64,000 bases of DNA, from NCBI GenBank assembly GCA_910575755.1, contig CAJTFO010000002.1:248001-312000 (forward strand), written 5' to 3'. This document shows positions 23,869 to 32,689 of the stretch, one piece after another. Made by a program: the position numbers and the translations under genes. Below the pieces are notes generated by a model that was given only the letters and a program-made list of their open reading frames with translations, was not told where the DNA came from and ran no database searches. Positions within the stretch are counted from its first letter, which is position 1. Every line of letters starts with the position of its first letter. This DNA comes from Desulfovibrionaceae bacterium (GTDB lineage: Bacteria > Desulfobacterota > Desulfovibrionia > Desulfovibrionales > Desulfovibrionaceae).

Positions 23869-25173
23869 TTATGGCGCGGTCGCGTCCATCATATTGGGCA
23901 GGAACATGACCAGATCGGGGAAGAGCACCAGCACCACAATGGCAAGAATGTTGGCCGCCACCATGGGCAGCGCCTTGAGGGAGATGGCTTCCAGCGACTG
24001 GTTGGAAATGCCCGATGCTATAAACATGTTCTCGCCCAGCGGCGGCGTGGAGAAACCGATGCCGCAGCAGCAGATGAGAATCAGGCCGAAGTGAATGGGG
24101 TCCACGCCATAGGCGGTCATGATGGGCAGAAGCACCGGCGTCACGAGCATGATGATGGCCAGCGTTTCCATGAACATCCCCAGAAAGAGGAGCAGAATGA
24201 CCACAAAGGTCCAGACCAGATACACATTGTTGGTGAAGCTCAGAATCCAGTTGGCGATCTCCACCGGGATGCGGTAGGAGGTCAGCAGATAACCGAAGGC
24301 CGTGGCCGTGAACACCAGCACCAGCACGCGGCCCGTCAGCCAGGAGGTGGTGTTGAGCGAGGCCATGAAGCTCTTGAACTTGAGCTCGCGGTGAATGAAC
24401 ACGCCCACCAGCAGAGTATAGAAGATGGCCACGATGGCCGCCTCTGTGGGCGTGAACAGGCCCGCGTAAATGCCGCCCAGAATAATCAGGGGCGCCAGAA
24501 TGGACCAGAAGCCGTCCTTCAGCGTGAAGAGCAGATGCCGCAGATTCCACGGCGCGCCGCCCAGCGACTGGCTGCGGCACTTGATGTAGTGCAGCAGGCA
24601 CAGGGCCGCCGCAATGATGAAACCAGGGATGAAACCGGCCATGAACATTTTGGAAATGCTCACCTGGCCGGTAACGCCGTAAATGACCATGGGAATGGAG
24701 GGCGGAATAATGATGCCGATGCCGCCCGCCGTGGCCGTGGTGGCCGCCGCGTAGGCGGTATTGTAGCCGCGTTTGGTCATGGCCGGGATCATCAGCATGC
24801 CCACGGCCGCCGTGGTGGCCGGGCCGGAACCGGAAATGGCCCCGAAGAACACGCAGGAAAGCACTGTGGAAATGGACAGGCCGCCGGGGATGGGGCCCAC
24901 AAAGGCCTCGGCCACGGCCACCAGCCTGCGTGATATGCCTGACGCCTCCATCAGCGCCCCGGCCAGCACAAAGGCGGGCAGGGCCATGAGCGGAAAGGCC
25001 GTCAGCGAGGCGAAGGCCCGTTCAATCATCAGGCTCAGGTCAATGCCCAGAATGAGAAAACAGGCCATGGTGCCCACGCCCAGGGCCACCATGATGGGGC
25101 AGCCGATCAGAAGCAGCAGGAAGAATATGGCAAAGAGCATCCCTCCGATGCCCATGGGGGTTAACGCTTCCAT
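23869..25173 (-). CDS. dctM: TRAP transporter large permease (DctM family)
   Basis: A 434-residue, very hydrophobic protein with about 12 transmembrane segments. Family signatures include LPAFVLAGALMEASGISRRL, GSGPATTAAVGMLMIPAM, ATAGGIGIIIPPSIPMVIYG and a late GFSTPPLGENMF motif. It forms the sodium-driven membrane channel of the TRAP system together with DctQ. Its start codon overlaps the dctQ stop by one base (25173). Cargo is inferred from the operon context (organosulfonates or C4-dicarboxylates), not from sequence. Confidence 0.94.
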   Translation of the reverse strand: MEALTPMGIGGMLFAIFFLLLLIGCPIMVALGVGTMACFLILGIDLSLMIERAFASLTAFPLMALPAFVLAGALMEASGISRRLVAVAEAFVGPIPGGLSISTVLSCVFFGAISGSGPATTAAVGMLMIPAMTKRGYNTAYAAATTATAGGIGIIIPPSIPMVIYGVTGQVSISKMFMAGFIPGFIIAAALCLLHYIKCRSQSLGGAPWNLRHLLFTLKDGFWSILAPLIILGGIYAGLFTPTEAAIVAIFYTLLVGVFIHRELKFKSFMASLNTTSWLTGRVLVLVFTATAFGYLLTSYRIPVEIANWILSFTNNVYLVWTFVVILLLFLGMFMETLAIIMLVTPVLLPIMTAYGVDPIHFGLILICCCGIGFSTPPLGENMFIASGISNQSLEAISLKALPMVAANILAIVVLVLFPDLVMFLPNMMDATAP

Positions 25174-25730
25174 CAGGCCGTCCCTCCTTGCTTGCCTTCG
25201 TCGCCCATCAGGGCGCTCTGGCTTTCCTTGATGGCTTCCTGGTCAGGGTCGGCGATTTCCTCTCTGAGGACAAACTTGATGTAGTTTACCTGCACGATGC
25301 GGATGGCCATGAGGGTGAAGCTGAGGGGGAACACCAGGTACACCATGCCCAGATCCCAGTCCAGGGCGGGCGTGGCGTAGGGAAATTCCCTCAGATCCAT
25401 AACCGCCACATAGCCCTGATAGGCCATGATCAGGCTGAAGGCCAGCCAGATCATGTCGCTGATGAAAAGCAGCAGATTGCGCAGCCACTGGGGCAGTTTG
25501 GTCAGTTGCAGGGTCACGCGGTTGAGCGCGCACAGACGCGTGGCGTAGCAGGCGCCGAACAGGATGAACCAGATAAAGGCAAAACGCGCGATCTCCTCGG
25601 TCCAGGGCAGGGAACAGTCCAGGGCGCGCAGGATGATCTGCACAAAGATAATCACCACAAAAAAGACCAGCAGGCATTGGCAGAGATAGCTTTCAAAGTG
25701 ATCCAGAAAGGCAAGAATGAACTTCTTCAC
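25173..25730 (-). CDS. dctQ: TRAP transporter small permease (DctQ family)
   Basis: A 185-residue protein with four predicted transmembrane helices (about 13-35, 50-68, 88-108 and 128-150). The sequence LPWTEEIARFAFIWFILFGA between the first and second helices is the DctQ signature (WtEE.aR). The C-terminal 30 residues are charged and cytoplasmic. It partners DctM; its stop overlaps the dctM start, implying coupled translation. Confidence 0.92.
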   Translation of the reverse strand: MKKFILAFLDHFESYLCQCLLVFFVVIIFVQIILRALDCSLPWTEEIARFAFIWFILFGACYATRLCALNRVTLQLTKLPQWLRNLLLFISDMIWLAFSLIMAYQGYVAVMDLREFPYATPALDWDLGMVYLVFPLSFTLMAIRIVQVNYIKFVLREEIADPDQEAIKESQSALMGDEGKQGGTA

Positions 25731-25802
25731 ACTTTTTCCTCCGGTATGTCGTCAACACGGACGCCCCGTGCGAGACAACGGCAAAGCATCCTGAAAACAA
25801 GA

Positions 25803-25831
25803 TGGCCGGAACCGTTGCCCGGTTCCGGCCA
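25803..25831 (-). terminator. Hairpin between first dctP and dctQ, partial terminator
   Basis: TGGCCGGAACCG and its complement form a 12 bp stem with a five-base loop, 15 bp after the dctP stop. On the minus strand it is followed by TCTTGTTTTC. Such hairpins often let binding proteins be expressed above the permeases of the same operon. Confidence 0.55.
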
Positions 25832-25845
25832 CATGTCAGGTGGGA

Positions 25846-26847
25846 TTAGTTATTCCACGGGGCCTTGCCGCAGGCCTTGAGGTACGCGTTGATGGCGTCC
25901 TTGCCGCCCACAAAGTCGGCCATTTCGGGCCAGACCTTTTCCATGGCGGCTTTCTTCCAGAGATCCTCGTCTTCCAGCTGGTCAACCACCAGACCGGCCG
26001 CAATCAGTTCATTTTTGGCGGATTCGGCATTTTCCTTCTGGAACTTGAGCACCACTTCCTGAGCATACTTGCCGGCGTCCACCATGAGCTTCTGCATTTC
26101 AGGCTTCATCTTGCGGTACACGCGTTCGCTCATGACCAGCGGCTGGAGCTGATAGGTGTAGTGAACTTCGGTCAGGTACTTCTGGTTGGCTTCATTGAAC
26201 TTCATGGACTTGAAGCCGATGTAGCCGTAGCACTGGCCGTCCACCACGCCCTGCTGCAGAGCGGTGAAGGTCTCAGCCCAGGAAATGGGGGTGGGGCTGC
26301 CGCCAAAAGCCTTGTAGGAGGCGATCAGCACGGCGCTCTGGGGCACGCGGAATTTCAGGCCCTGGATGTCGGCCAGCTTTTTGATGGGCCGCTTGGAGTT
26401 GGAGATGTAGCGGAAGTCGGTGTACGTCCAGGTCAGCACGCGGAAACCGGCCTTGATGGCGTAGCTGTTGAGCAGTTCGGCGGGCTTGCCGTTGGTGCCG
26501 GCCACCACTTCGTCAAGATTGTCGAAGAGGTAGGGCAGGGTCAGCAGACCCAGCTTTTTCTCAAAGGGGACCAGGTTGGCGATGCCGCCCACGGCGAAGG
26601 GCAGGGTGCCTTTCTGCACGTTGCGGAAAGCCTCGCTCTCGTCACCGAGCGCGCCGGCAAAGAAAAGATCCACCTTGACGGCGCCATTGCTCTTTTCTTC
26701 CACATACTGCTTGAAGGCCTTGGCGGCCACGCCCTGTTCGGAATCTTCAGGGTCGCCCACGGCCACCTTGAAGTTTTCCGCCGCAAAGGCGGAGGCGCTG
26801 AGCAGCAGGCAGGCTAACGTAAAGGTGAGCAGTTTTTTGAAAGACAT
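25846..26847 (-). CDS. dctP: TRAP transporter substrate-binding protein (DctP family), first copy
   Basis: Start at 26847 (MSFKKLLTF) has GGAGGG six bases upstream; the frame is open further upstream without an RBS. The 333-residue protein has a signal peptide (cleavage near ASAFAAEN) and DctP landmarks: FKQYVEEKSNGAVKVDLFFA, GLKFRVPQSAVLIASYKAFG, DGQCYGYIGFKSMKF and KPEMQKLMVDAGKYAQEVVL. It precedes dctQ and dctM and is separated from them by a hairpin. It is a close paralogue of the binding protein at 22771-23799. It probably delivers a small sulfonate or dicarboxylate to DctQM in the periplasm. Confidence 0.92.
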   Translation of the reverse strand: MSFKKLLTFTLACLLLSASAFAAENFKVAVGDPEDSEQGVAAKAFKQYVEEKSNGAVKVDLFFAGALGDESEAFRNVQKGTLPFAVGGIANLVPFEKKLGLLTLPYLFDNLDEVVAGTNGKPAELLNSYAIKAGFRVLTWTYTDFRYISNSKRPIKKLADIQGLKFRVPQSAVLIASYKAFGGSPTPISWAETFTALQQGVVDGQCYGYIGFKSMKFNEANQKYLTEVHYTYQLQPLVMSERVYRKMKPEMQKLMVDAGKYAQEVVLKFQKENAESAKNELIAAGLVVDQLEDEDLWKKAAMEKVWPEMADFVGGKDAINAYLKACGKAPWNN

Positions 26848-26979
26848 GGAACCCTCCTGGTTTTTGAAAGTGTTTTTTTTCACATCCAACGACTTCAGTA
26901 AAACATTACTGATTGTCACTGACAAGACAAAAAACGGGCTAAAAGGAGGTTAAATATTTTCGGAACGCGTCCGCCTGGT

Positions 26980-29487
26980 CTATGCGCGCGCCTCGGCCAG
27001 CAGTCTGTCCAGGCTGGCGCTGGCATCGCCCAGCAGCAGGGTCACGCCGGGTCTGGCATACAGGGGATTGTCCACGCCCGCGTAACCGGGTTTCTGGTCA
27101 TAATTGCAGATGATGACGGCTTTGGCCTTGTCCGCTTCAAGAATGGGCATGCCGTAAATGGGCGTGCCCTCGGCGGTGTTGGCCGCGGGGTTCACCACGT
27201 CGTTGGCGCCCACAACAATGACCAGATCGGCATCGGCAAACATGGGATTGACCACATCCATTTCCAGCATGTGCTCATAGTCCACATTTGCTTCGGCCAG
27301 CAGCACGTTCATGTGTCCGGGCATGCGTCCGGCCACGGGATGAATGGCGTAATCAACCTTGGCCCCTCTGGCCTCCAGAGCGTCGGCCAGTTGCTTGACC
27401 TTGTGCTGGGCCTGGGCCAGAGCCATGCCGTAACCGGGCACGATGATCACCCTGCGGGCGGTCTTGAGGGCCTGCAGCCCGTCTGGCGCGCTTTCCTGTT
27501 TCGGGGCTTCGGTCTGGGCGGCCGGGGCCGCTCCGGAAGCGAGGCTGACGAGCTTGCCCACGGTCTGGGCCGCGTCGCCCAGCATCATGATGACGCCGGG
27601 TCTGGCATACAGGGGATTGTCCACGCCCGCGTAACCGGGTTTCTGGTCATAATTGCAGATGATGACGGCTTTGGCCTTGTCCGCTTCAAGAATGGGCATG
27701 CCGTAAATGGGCGTGCCTTCGGCGGTGTTGGCCGCGGGGTTCACCACGTCGTTGGCGCCCACGACAATGACCAGATCGGCCTCTGCAAACATGGGATTGA
27801 CCACATCCATTTCCAGCATGTGTTCGTAATCCACATTTGCTTCGGCCAGCAGCACATTCATGTGTCCGGGCATGCGTCCGGCCACAGGATGAATGGCGTA
27901 GTCAACCTTGGCCCCTCTGGCCTCCAGGGCGTCGGCCAGTTGCTTGACCTTGTGCTGGGCCTGGGCCAGAGCCATGCCGTAACCGGGCACGATGATCACA
28001 CGCTGGGCGCTGGTCAGCAGCCGGGCGGCCTCGGCGTCGTCGTCGCGTCCGGCCTTGGTCTCGGTGGATGCGGCAGGGGCCTGCCCGTTGGCGCAGGCGA
28101 CCAGCGAACCCACGGTCTGGGCCGCGTCGCCCAGCATCATGATGACGCCGGGCCTGGTGTACAGGGGGTTGGGCACGCCCGCGTAACCGGGTTTTTCGTC
28201 ATAGTTGCAGATGATGACGGCTTTGGCCTTGTCCGCTTCGAGAATGGGCATGCCATAAATGGGCGTGCCCTCGGCGGTGTTGGCCGCCGGATTGAGCACG
28301 TCGTTGGCGCCCACAACAATGACCAGATCGGCATCGGCAAACATGGGATTGACCACATCCATTTCCAGCATGTGTTCGTAATCCACATTTGCTTCGGCCA
28401 GCAGCACGTTCATGTGTCCGGGCATGCGTCCGGCCACGGGATGAATGGCGTAATCAACGCGGGCCCCTCTGGCCTCCAGCGCGTCGGCCAGCTGCTTGAC
28501 CTTGTGCTGGGCCTGGGCCAGAGCCATGCCGTAGCCGGGCACGATGATCACCCTCTGGGCGGTGGTCAGCAGCCGGGCCACGTCCGCATCCTTTTGCGCC
28601 GCGGCCTGCGCGGGCTGTACGGGCTGCGCCGCCTGGGGCGCGGACGCCTTGGACGCCGGGCAGCCCGCACCGGACACCGAGGACTGACCCAGCAGGATGG
28701 GCGTCAGCGTGCGGTTCATGGCCTTGCACATGACGCGCGTGAGCATCAGACCGGCGGACCCCACAATGCCGCCCACCGCGATGAGCAGGGGGTCAGACAC
28801 GGCGAAGCCCGCGATGGCGCAGGAAATGCCGCCCATGGAGTTAAGCAGCGAAATGGTGATGGGCATGTCCGCGCCGCCCACACGGATGGTAAAGACGATG
28901 CCGAACAGCGCGCCGGTGGCGAACATGATGAAGATGAACAGCGAGGGCAGGAAATTGGGCGCAATATTGTAAATGCACAGGGCCACCAGCATGACGCCCA
29001 GCAGGATATTGATGATTCTGCTGTGGTTGGGGAGCACGATGGGCCGTTGCGGCAGCAGTTGGTGCAGCTTGCCCGCGGCCACAAAGGAACCGGCGATGGT
29101 CGTCATGCCGGAGCAGAGCGCCAGACAGGCGTCAATGCGGTGAAAAAGCGAGGGGACGCCCACATCCGTGAGCATGATGATGCCGACCAGCGCCGCCGCG
29201 CCGCCGCCAAAGCCGTGCAGAAAGGCCACGAGCTGGGGCATCTGGATCATCTTGACCTTGTTGGACAGGAAGAGGCCGAAGGCCGTGCCCAGCGCTATGG
29301 CTGTCCACAGCGTGGGCGAGCCGAGCGAATCATCCTTGTACATGGTGATGAGAATGGCGCAGGCCATGGCGACGGCGGAAAGAATATTGCCGCGCACGGC
29401 CGTTTTGACGTTGCTCATCAGGTTCAGGCCGTACAGGATGGCCAGGGCCAGTATCACGGCGATGACGTTATACAGTAGTGTGCTCAT
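26980..29487 (-). CDS. pntB: NAD(P) transhydrogenase beta subunit with triplicated NADP-binding domain III
   Basis: An 835-residue protein; ordinary PntB is about 460. Residues 1-262 are the proton-conducting membrane domain (about nine helices; HGFGGGAAALVG, NSMGGISCAIAGFAVSDPLL). Three near-identical copies of domain III follow at about 302-465, 486-650 and 670-835. Each has VIIVPGYGMALAQAQHKVKQ, HPVAGRMPGHMNVLLAEA, VVGAND and GYAGV. Linkers of about 20-35 residues, rich in Ala, Gln and Pro, differ between copies. The spacing is 184 and 183 residues. Where E. coli PntB has KRSM, which binds the NADP 2'-phosphate, all three copies have NYDE or NYDQ. The gene follows pntAb and precedes the TRAP genes. 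It would couple hydride transfer between NAD(H) and NADP(H) to proton flow. Confidence 0.93.
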   Translation of the reverse strand: MSTLLYNVIAVILALAILYGLNLMSNVKTAVRGNILSAVAMACAILITMYKDDSLGSPTLWTAIALGTAFGLFLSNKVKMIQMPQLVAFLHGFGGGAAALVGIIMLTDVGVPSLFHRIDACLALCSGMTTIAGSFVAAGKLHQLLPQRPIVLPNHSRIINILLGVMLVALCIYNIAPNFLPSLFIFIMFATGALFGIVFTIRVGGADMPITISLLNSMGGISCAIAGFAVSDPLLIAVGGIVGSAGLMLTRVMCKAMNRTLTPILLGQSSVSGAGCPASKASAPQAAQPVQPAQAAAQKDADVARLLTTAQRVIIVPGYGMALAQAQHKVKQLADALEARGARVDYAIHPVAGRMPGHMNVLLAEANVDYEHMLEMDVVNPMFADADLVIVVGANDVLNPAANTAEGTPIYGMPILEADKAKAVIICNYDEKPGYAGVPNPLYTRPGVIMMLGDAAQTVGSLVACANGQAPAASTETKAGRDDDAEAARLLTSAQRVIIVPGYGMALAQAQHKVKQLADALEARGAKVDYAIHPVAGRMPGHMNVLLAEANVDYEHMLEMDVVNPMFAEADLVIVVGANDVVNPAANTAEGTPIYGMPILEADKAKAVIICNYDQKPGYAGVDNPLYARPGVIMMLGDAAQTVGKLVSLASGAAPAAQTEAPKQESAPDGLQALKTARRVIIVPGYGMALAQAQHKVKQLADALEARGAKVDYAIHPVAGRMPGHMNVLLAEANVDYEHMLEMDVVNPMFADADLVIVVGANDVVNPAANTAEGTPIYGMPILEADKAKAVIICNYDQKPGYAGVDNPLYARPGVTLLLGDASASLDRLLAEARA

Positions 29488-29545
29488 TTCGCAGACAACT
29501 CTCTTGATTTTTCAGTGCCGTTCGGAACGACGCGAAAGGAGCGCG

Positions 29546-29827
29546 CTAACGCTTTTTCCCCGCGATCATTTTCAACATCTTGTGGGTGATGTCGAAGCCG
29601 CCGAAAACATTGGTGACGGCCAGCGCGATGCCGCAGCCGCCCAGAAACGCGCCCAGGGGGGTGGCGGCCAGGTGGGCGGCCGTCAGCGCGCCCAGAATGA
29701 TGACCCCGTCGAGCGCGTTCATGCTGGACATCAGCGGCGTATGCAAAAGACTGGGAATATGGCTGAGCACTTTATAGCCGATGACCAGAGCGGCCACAAA
29801 GACCAGTAAAAGGATGATCGTGCTCAC
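29546..29827 (-). CDS. pntAb: NAD(P) transhydrogenase alpha subunit, membrane part (PntAb)
   Basis: A 93-residue protein with three to four hydrophobic segments (1-20, 37-55, 60-80) matching the C-terminal membrane region of E. coli PntA: HIPSLLHTPLMSSMNALDGV is the conserved motif (usually vtp.LHTPLMSvTNAISGi). In many bacteria, as here, this part is a separate gene. It lies between pntAa and pntB and completes the proton channel with the PntB membrane domain. Confidence 0.93.
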   Translation of the reverse strand: MSTIILLLVFVAALVIGYKVLSHIPSLLHTPLMSSMNALDGVIILGALTAAHLAATPLGAFLGGCGIALAVTNVFGGFDITHKMLKMIAGKKR

Positions 29828-29910
29828 AAGGACAGCCTCCGCAGGTTAGAATGCCCGCAGGAATGCGGGTGGGGGAGCGCGCCCCTCAGAGGCGCGCTCC
29901 CCTGCCATAT

Positions 29911-31080
29911 CTACAGGCCGGCCTCTTTGGCGCCGGCGTGGACAATTTCCTTGTTGATCGTGGTCAGCGAGGAAGCCACGATGGGATCATTGCGATCCAG
30001 CACGATCTTGCCGTCCTTGGCCAGGTAGGCAAGCAGGTTGTAGATGTTGTGGGCGAACATCCAGGTGGAGCTGTTGGGCATCATGCCGGGAATGTTCTTG
30101 ATGCCGCTGATGGTCACGCCGTGGGCCACAATTTCTTCGCCGGCCTTGGTCAGCGCGCAGTTGCCGCCCTGGTCGATGGCCACGTCCACAATAACGGAGC
30201 CGGGGGCCATGGATTTGACCATTTCCTCAGTGATCAGCACCGGAGCGAGCTTGCCGGGAATCAGCGCGGTGAGAATCACCATGTCGGCTTCTTTGATGAC
30301 GGGCTTGATGGCCTCGATTTCCTTGGCCAGCCACTCTTCGGGCAGGCGCTGGGCGTAACCGCCCTCGCCCACGGCCACCTCGGCCGGCACGCCGGTGTCA
30401 AAGGCCTTGGCGCCCAGAGACCTGGCCTGTTCGGAAGCGTCGGGGCGGATGTCGATGGCGGTGACCACGGCGCCCAGGCGTTTGGCGGTGGCGACGGCCT
30501 GGAGGCCGGCCACGCCCGTGCCGATGACCACGACGTTGGCGGGCTTGATCACGCCCACGGCGGTGCCGACCATGGGCATGAACTTGCTCATGTAGTTGGC
30601 GGCCATGAGCACGCTCTTGTAGCCGGCCACGGTGCTCATGGAGGTCAGGGCGTCCATGCTCTGGGCGCGGGAAATACGCGGAATGCCGTCCAGGGTGAGG
30701 CTGATGCAGCCGGTGTCGCGCAGTTTTTTCATGGGTTCGCGGTTCACCGGGGCGGCGGGGTGCAGGAAGGTGATCAGGTACTGTCCGTCGCGCAGCATGT
30801 CGCTTTCGTGCTTGTTCACGTCCTTGTTGAACAGGGGCTCTTTCACCTTGAGGATGACATCGGCCTTGGCAAAGACTTCCTCCGCGCCATCCACCAGGGT
30901 CGCGCCCGCGGCCACATATTCCGCGTCGGAGAAGAACGAGCCTTCGCCGGCGGTTTTCTGCACCAGCACGGTGGCGCCTTCGGCGATCATTTTTTTCACG
31001 GTCTCGGGGGTGGAGGAGACGCGGCCCTCGCCAGGCATAATTTCTTTGGGAACACCGATGATCATGCCCTGAAATTTCAT
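29911..31080 (-). CDS. pntAa: NAD(P) transhydrogenase alpha subunit, soluble NAD-binding part (PntAa)
   Basis: Start at 31080 (MKFQGMIIGVPKE) has AAGGAG eight bases upstream; the frame stays open upstream without support. The 389-residue protein is domain I of transhydrogenase: VIGTGVAGLQAVATAKRLGA (NAD-binding GxGxxG), AIDIRPDASEQARSLGAKAF, the mobile loop EGGYAQRLPEEWLAKEIEAI, and TTALIPG-like ILTALIPGKLAPVLITEEM. Alanine dehydrogenases share the fold, but the loop and the neighbouring pntAb and pntB genes settle the call. It lies between tpa and pntAb. Confidence 0.93.
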   Translation of the reverse strand: MKFQGMIIGVPKEIMPGEGRVSSTPETVKKMIAEGATVLVQKTAGEGSFFSDAEYVAAGATLVDGAEEVFAKADVILKVKEPLFNKDVNKHESDMLRDGQYLITFLHPAAPVNREPMKKLRDTGCISLTLDGIPRISRAQSMDALTSMSTVAGYKSVLMAANYMSKFMPMVGTAVGVIKPANVVVIGTGVAGLQAVATAKRLGAVVTAIDIRPDASEQARSLGAKAFDTGVPAEVAVGEGGYAQRLPEEWLAKEIEAIKPVIKEADMVILTALIPGKLAPVLITEEMVKSMAPGSVIVDVAIDQGGNCALTKAGEEIVAHGVTISGIKNIPGMMPNSSTWMFAHNIYNLLAYLAKDGKIVLDRNDPIVASSLTTINKEIVHAGAKEAGL

Positions 31081-31312
31081 GGATTTTACTCCTTGCTGCG
31101 TTGAAGGTGCCGGGTTTTGGAGCTTCCCTCTGGCTGCCCCGGTGCGGGGCGGCATAAAACTGCCGACAGACGCCGGCCTTGTGCGGGGACATGCCGGGTG
31201 GGGTGAAAGTCTCGGCATGTCCCCGTTTTTCTACCGTCATACGCCTTATGGCGGAAACGGCGCTTGCTGCCGGGCCGCGCTCCATGAGGAGCGCGGCGGA
31301 TTTGTCGCAACT

Positions 31313-32689
31313 CTAGGCCTTGACCGCCTGGAAGGCATTGTCCAGGGCCTTGAGAATTTCGTCTATCTCGGCCGTGGTGGCGATCAGCGCCGGGGCCAGG
31401 CAGAGGGTATTGTTGAGTTCGCGGAAGCAGCGGCTGGTCTTGCCGATGATCACGCCCTGCTTCATGCATTCGCCCACAATGGCGCCGGCCACGGCTTCGG
31501 AAACGGGTTCCTTGGTGGTGCGGCTCTTGACCAGCTCAAGGCCGCAGAACAGGCCCTTGCCGCGCACGTCGCCGATGATCTCGTACTTCTTTTCCAGAGC
31601 CTTGAGGCCGTCCATGAGATACTCGCCCATCTTGACGACGTTATCGAGGACATTGTGCTCCTCAATGTAATTGAGGGTGGCGTAGCCGGCGGCGGGGCCG
31701 GCGGTGCAGCCGCCGAAGGTGCTGATGTCGCGGAAGTAGCTGTCGCGGTCGGCAGGATCGGCGATGAAGTCCTGGAAGACCTCTTCGGTGGTCACGGTGC
31801 AGGAGATGGGCGCGTAGCCGGCGGCCACGCCCTTGGCCATGGTCACGATGTCGGGCTTGACGTTGAAGTGCTGGTAGCCGAACCATTTGCCGGTTCTGCC
31901 CAGGCCGCAGACCACTTCGTCAATGATCAGCAGCAGGCCGTATTTTTTGCAGATTTCGGTCAGGGTTTCGTAGTAGCCTTCGGGCGGCACGATGACGCCG
32001 CCGCCGGCGGTGATGGGTTCAATGATCACCGCGCCCACGGTGTCCGGATCTTCCTTCTGCACCACGGTTTCAAGCTCGCGAGCGAATTTTTCGCCCAGAT
32101 TGGCTGTGCCGGCGGGATAGGGCGAACGGTAGGCGGAGCAGGCCGGAAATTCCACAAAGCCGGGGGTGAAGGGGCCGTACTGGTTTTTGCGTTCTTCCTG
32201 ACCGCAGGCGCTCAGGGTGGTGATGGTGGTGCCGTGGTAGTCGCGATTGCGGAAGACGACCTTGTATTTCTTGCCGCCGTGCTTGAGCTGGGAAATCTGA
32301 CGGACGATCTTGAAGGCCTTTTCGTTGGCTTCGGAACCGGAGTTGGACAGGTACACGCGGCTCATGCCGGGCATTTTTTCAATCAGTTTCTTGGAAAACT
32401 GAATGGTGGGAATGTTGCCGTAGCCGTTGGCAAAGTAGCAGAGCTGCATGAGCTGGTCGCTCACGGCCTTGGCCAGGGTTTCGTTGGCATAGCCGAGGTT
32501 GACCGTCCAGACGCCGCCGGAAACGGCGTCCAGATATTCCTTGCCGTGGATGTCCTTGATCCGCATGCCCTTGCCTTCCACAAAGATGGTGGGGTCGGAT
32601 TTTTCAAAGACCTTGTGCTGGGTGAGGTGATGCCAGACGTACTGTTTGTCGTCCGCGATCAGTTGAGCGGCATCAAGGGGCTGGGCCAT
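31313..32689 (-). CDS. tpa: Taurine:pyruvate aminotransferase-like class III aminotransferase
   Basis: Start at 32689 (MAQPLDAAQ) has GGAGG five bases upstream. The 458-residue protein is a class III PLP aminotransferase: SNSGSEANEKAFKIVRQI, RDYHGTTITTLSACG, LLIIDEVVCGLGRTGKWFGY and the PLP lysine in IVTMAKGVAAGYAPI. The N-terminus (YVWHHLTQHKVFEK, DAVSGGVWTVNLGY) closely matches remembered Bilophila wadsworthia taurine:pyruvate aminotransferase. The reaction would be taurine plus pyruvate to sulfoacetaldehyde plus alanine, feeding sulfite respiration. It heads an operon with transhydrogenase and TRAP genes. No sulfoacetaldehyde-cleaving (Xsc/IslA) or alanine dehydrogenase gene is in the window. 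Related omega-aminotransferases remain an alternative. Confidence 0.82.
   Translation of the reverse strand: MAQPLDAAQLIADDKQYVWHHLTQHKVFEKSDPTIFVEGKGMRIKDIHGKEYLDAVSGGVWTVNLGYANETLAKAVSDQLMQLCYFANGYGNIPTIQFSKKLIEKMPGMSRVYLSNSGSEANEKAFKIVRQISQLKHGGKKYKVVFRNRDYHGTTITTLSACGQEERKNQYGPFTPGFVEFPACSAYRSPYPAGTANLGEKFARELETVVQKEDPDTVGAVIIEPITAGGGVIVPPEGYYETLTEICKKYGLLLIIDEVVCGLGRTGKWFGYQHFNVKPDIVTMAKGVAAGYAPISCTVTTEEVFQDFIADPADRDSYFRDISTFGGCTAGPAAGYATLNYIEEHNVLDNVVKMGEYLMDGLKALEKKYEIIGDVRGKGLFCGLELVKSRTTKEPVSEAVAGAIVGECMKQGVIIGKTSRCFRELNNTLCLAPALIATTAEIDEILKALDNAFQAVKA

Noticed and set aside
27271-29478. Plus-strand open frame of 735 codons opposite pntB
   Set aside because: Its internal repeats (HICFGQQHVHVSGHASGH) merely mirror the triplicated domain III on the other strand; no RBS or family match.
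26980-29487. Assembly artefact as the explanation of the triple domain III
   Set aside because: The three linkers and several codons differ and the frame is kept throughout, so simple duplication by misassembly is unlikely, although read-level proof is still lacking.
29911-31080. Alanine dehydrogenase, which would fit the tpa context
   Set aside because: The mobile loop with EGGYA and the C-terminal PntA segments, plus adjacent pntAb and pntB, identify transhydrogenase domain I.
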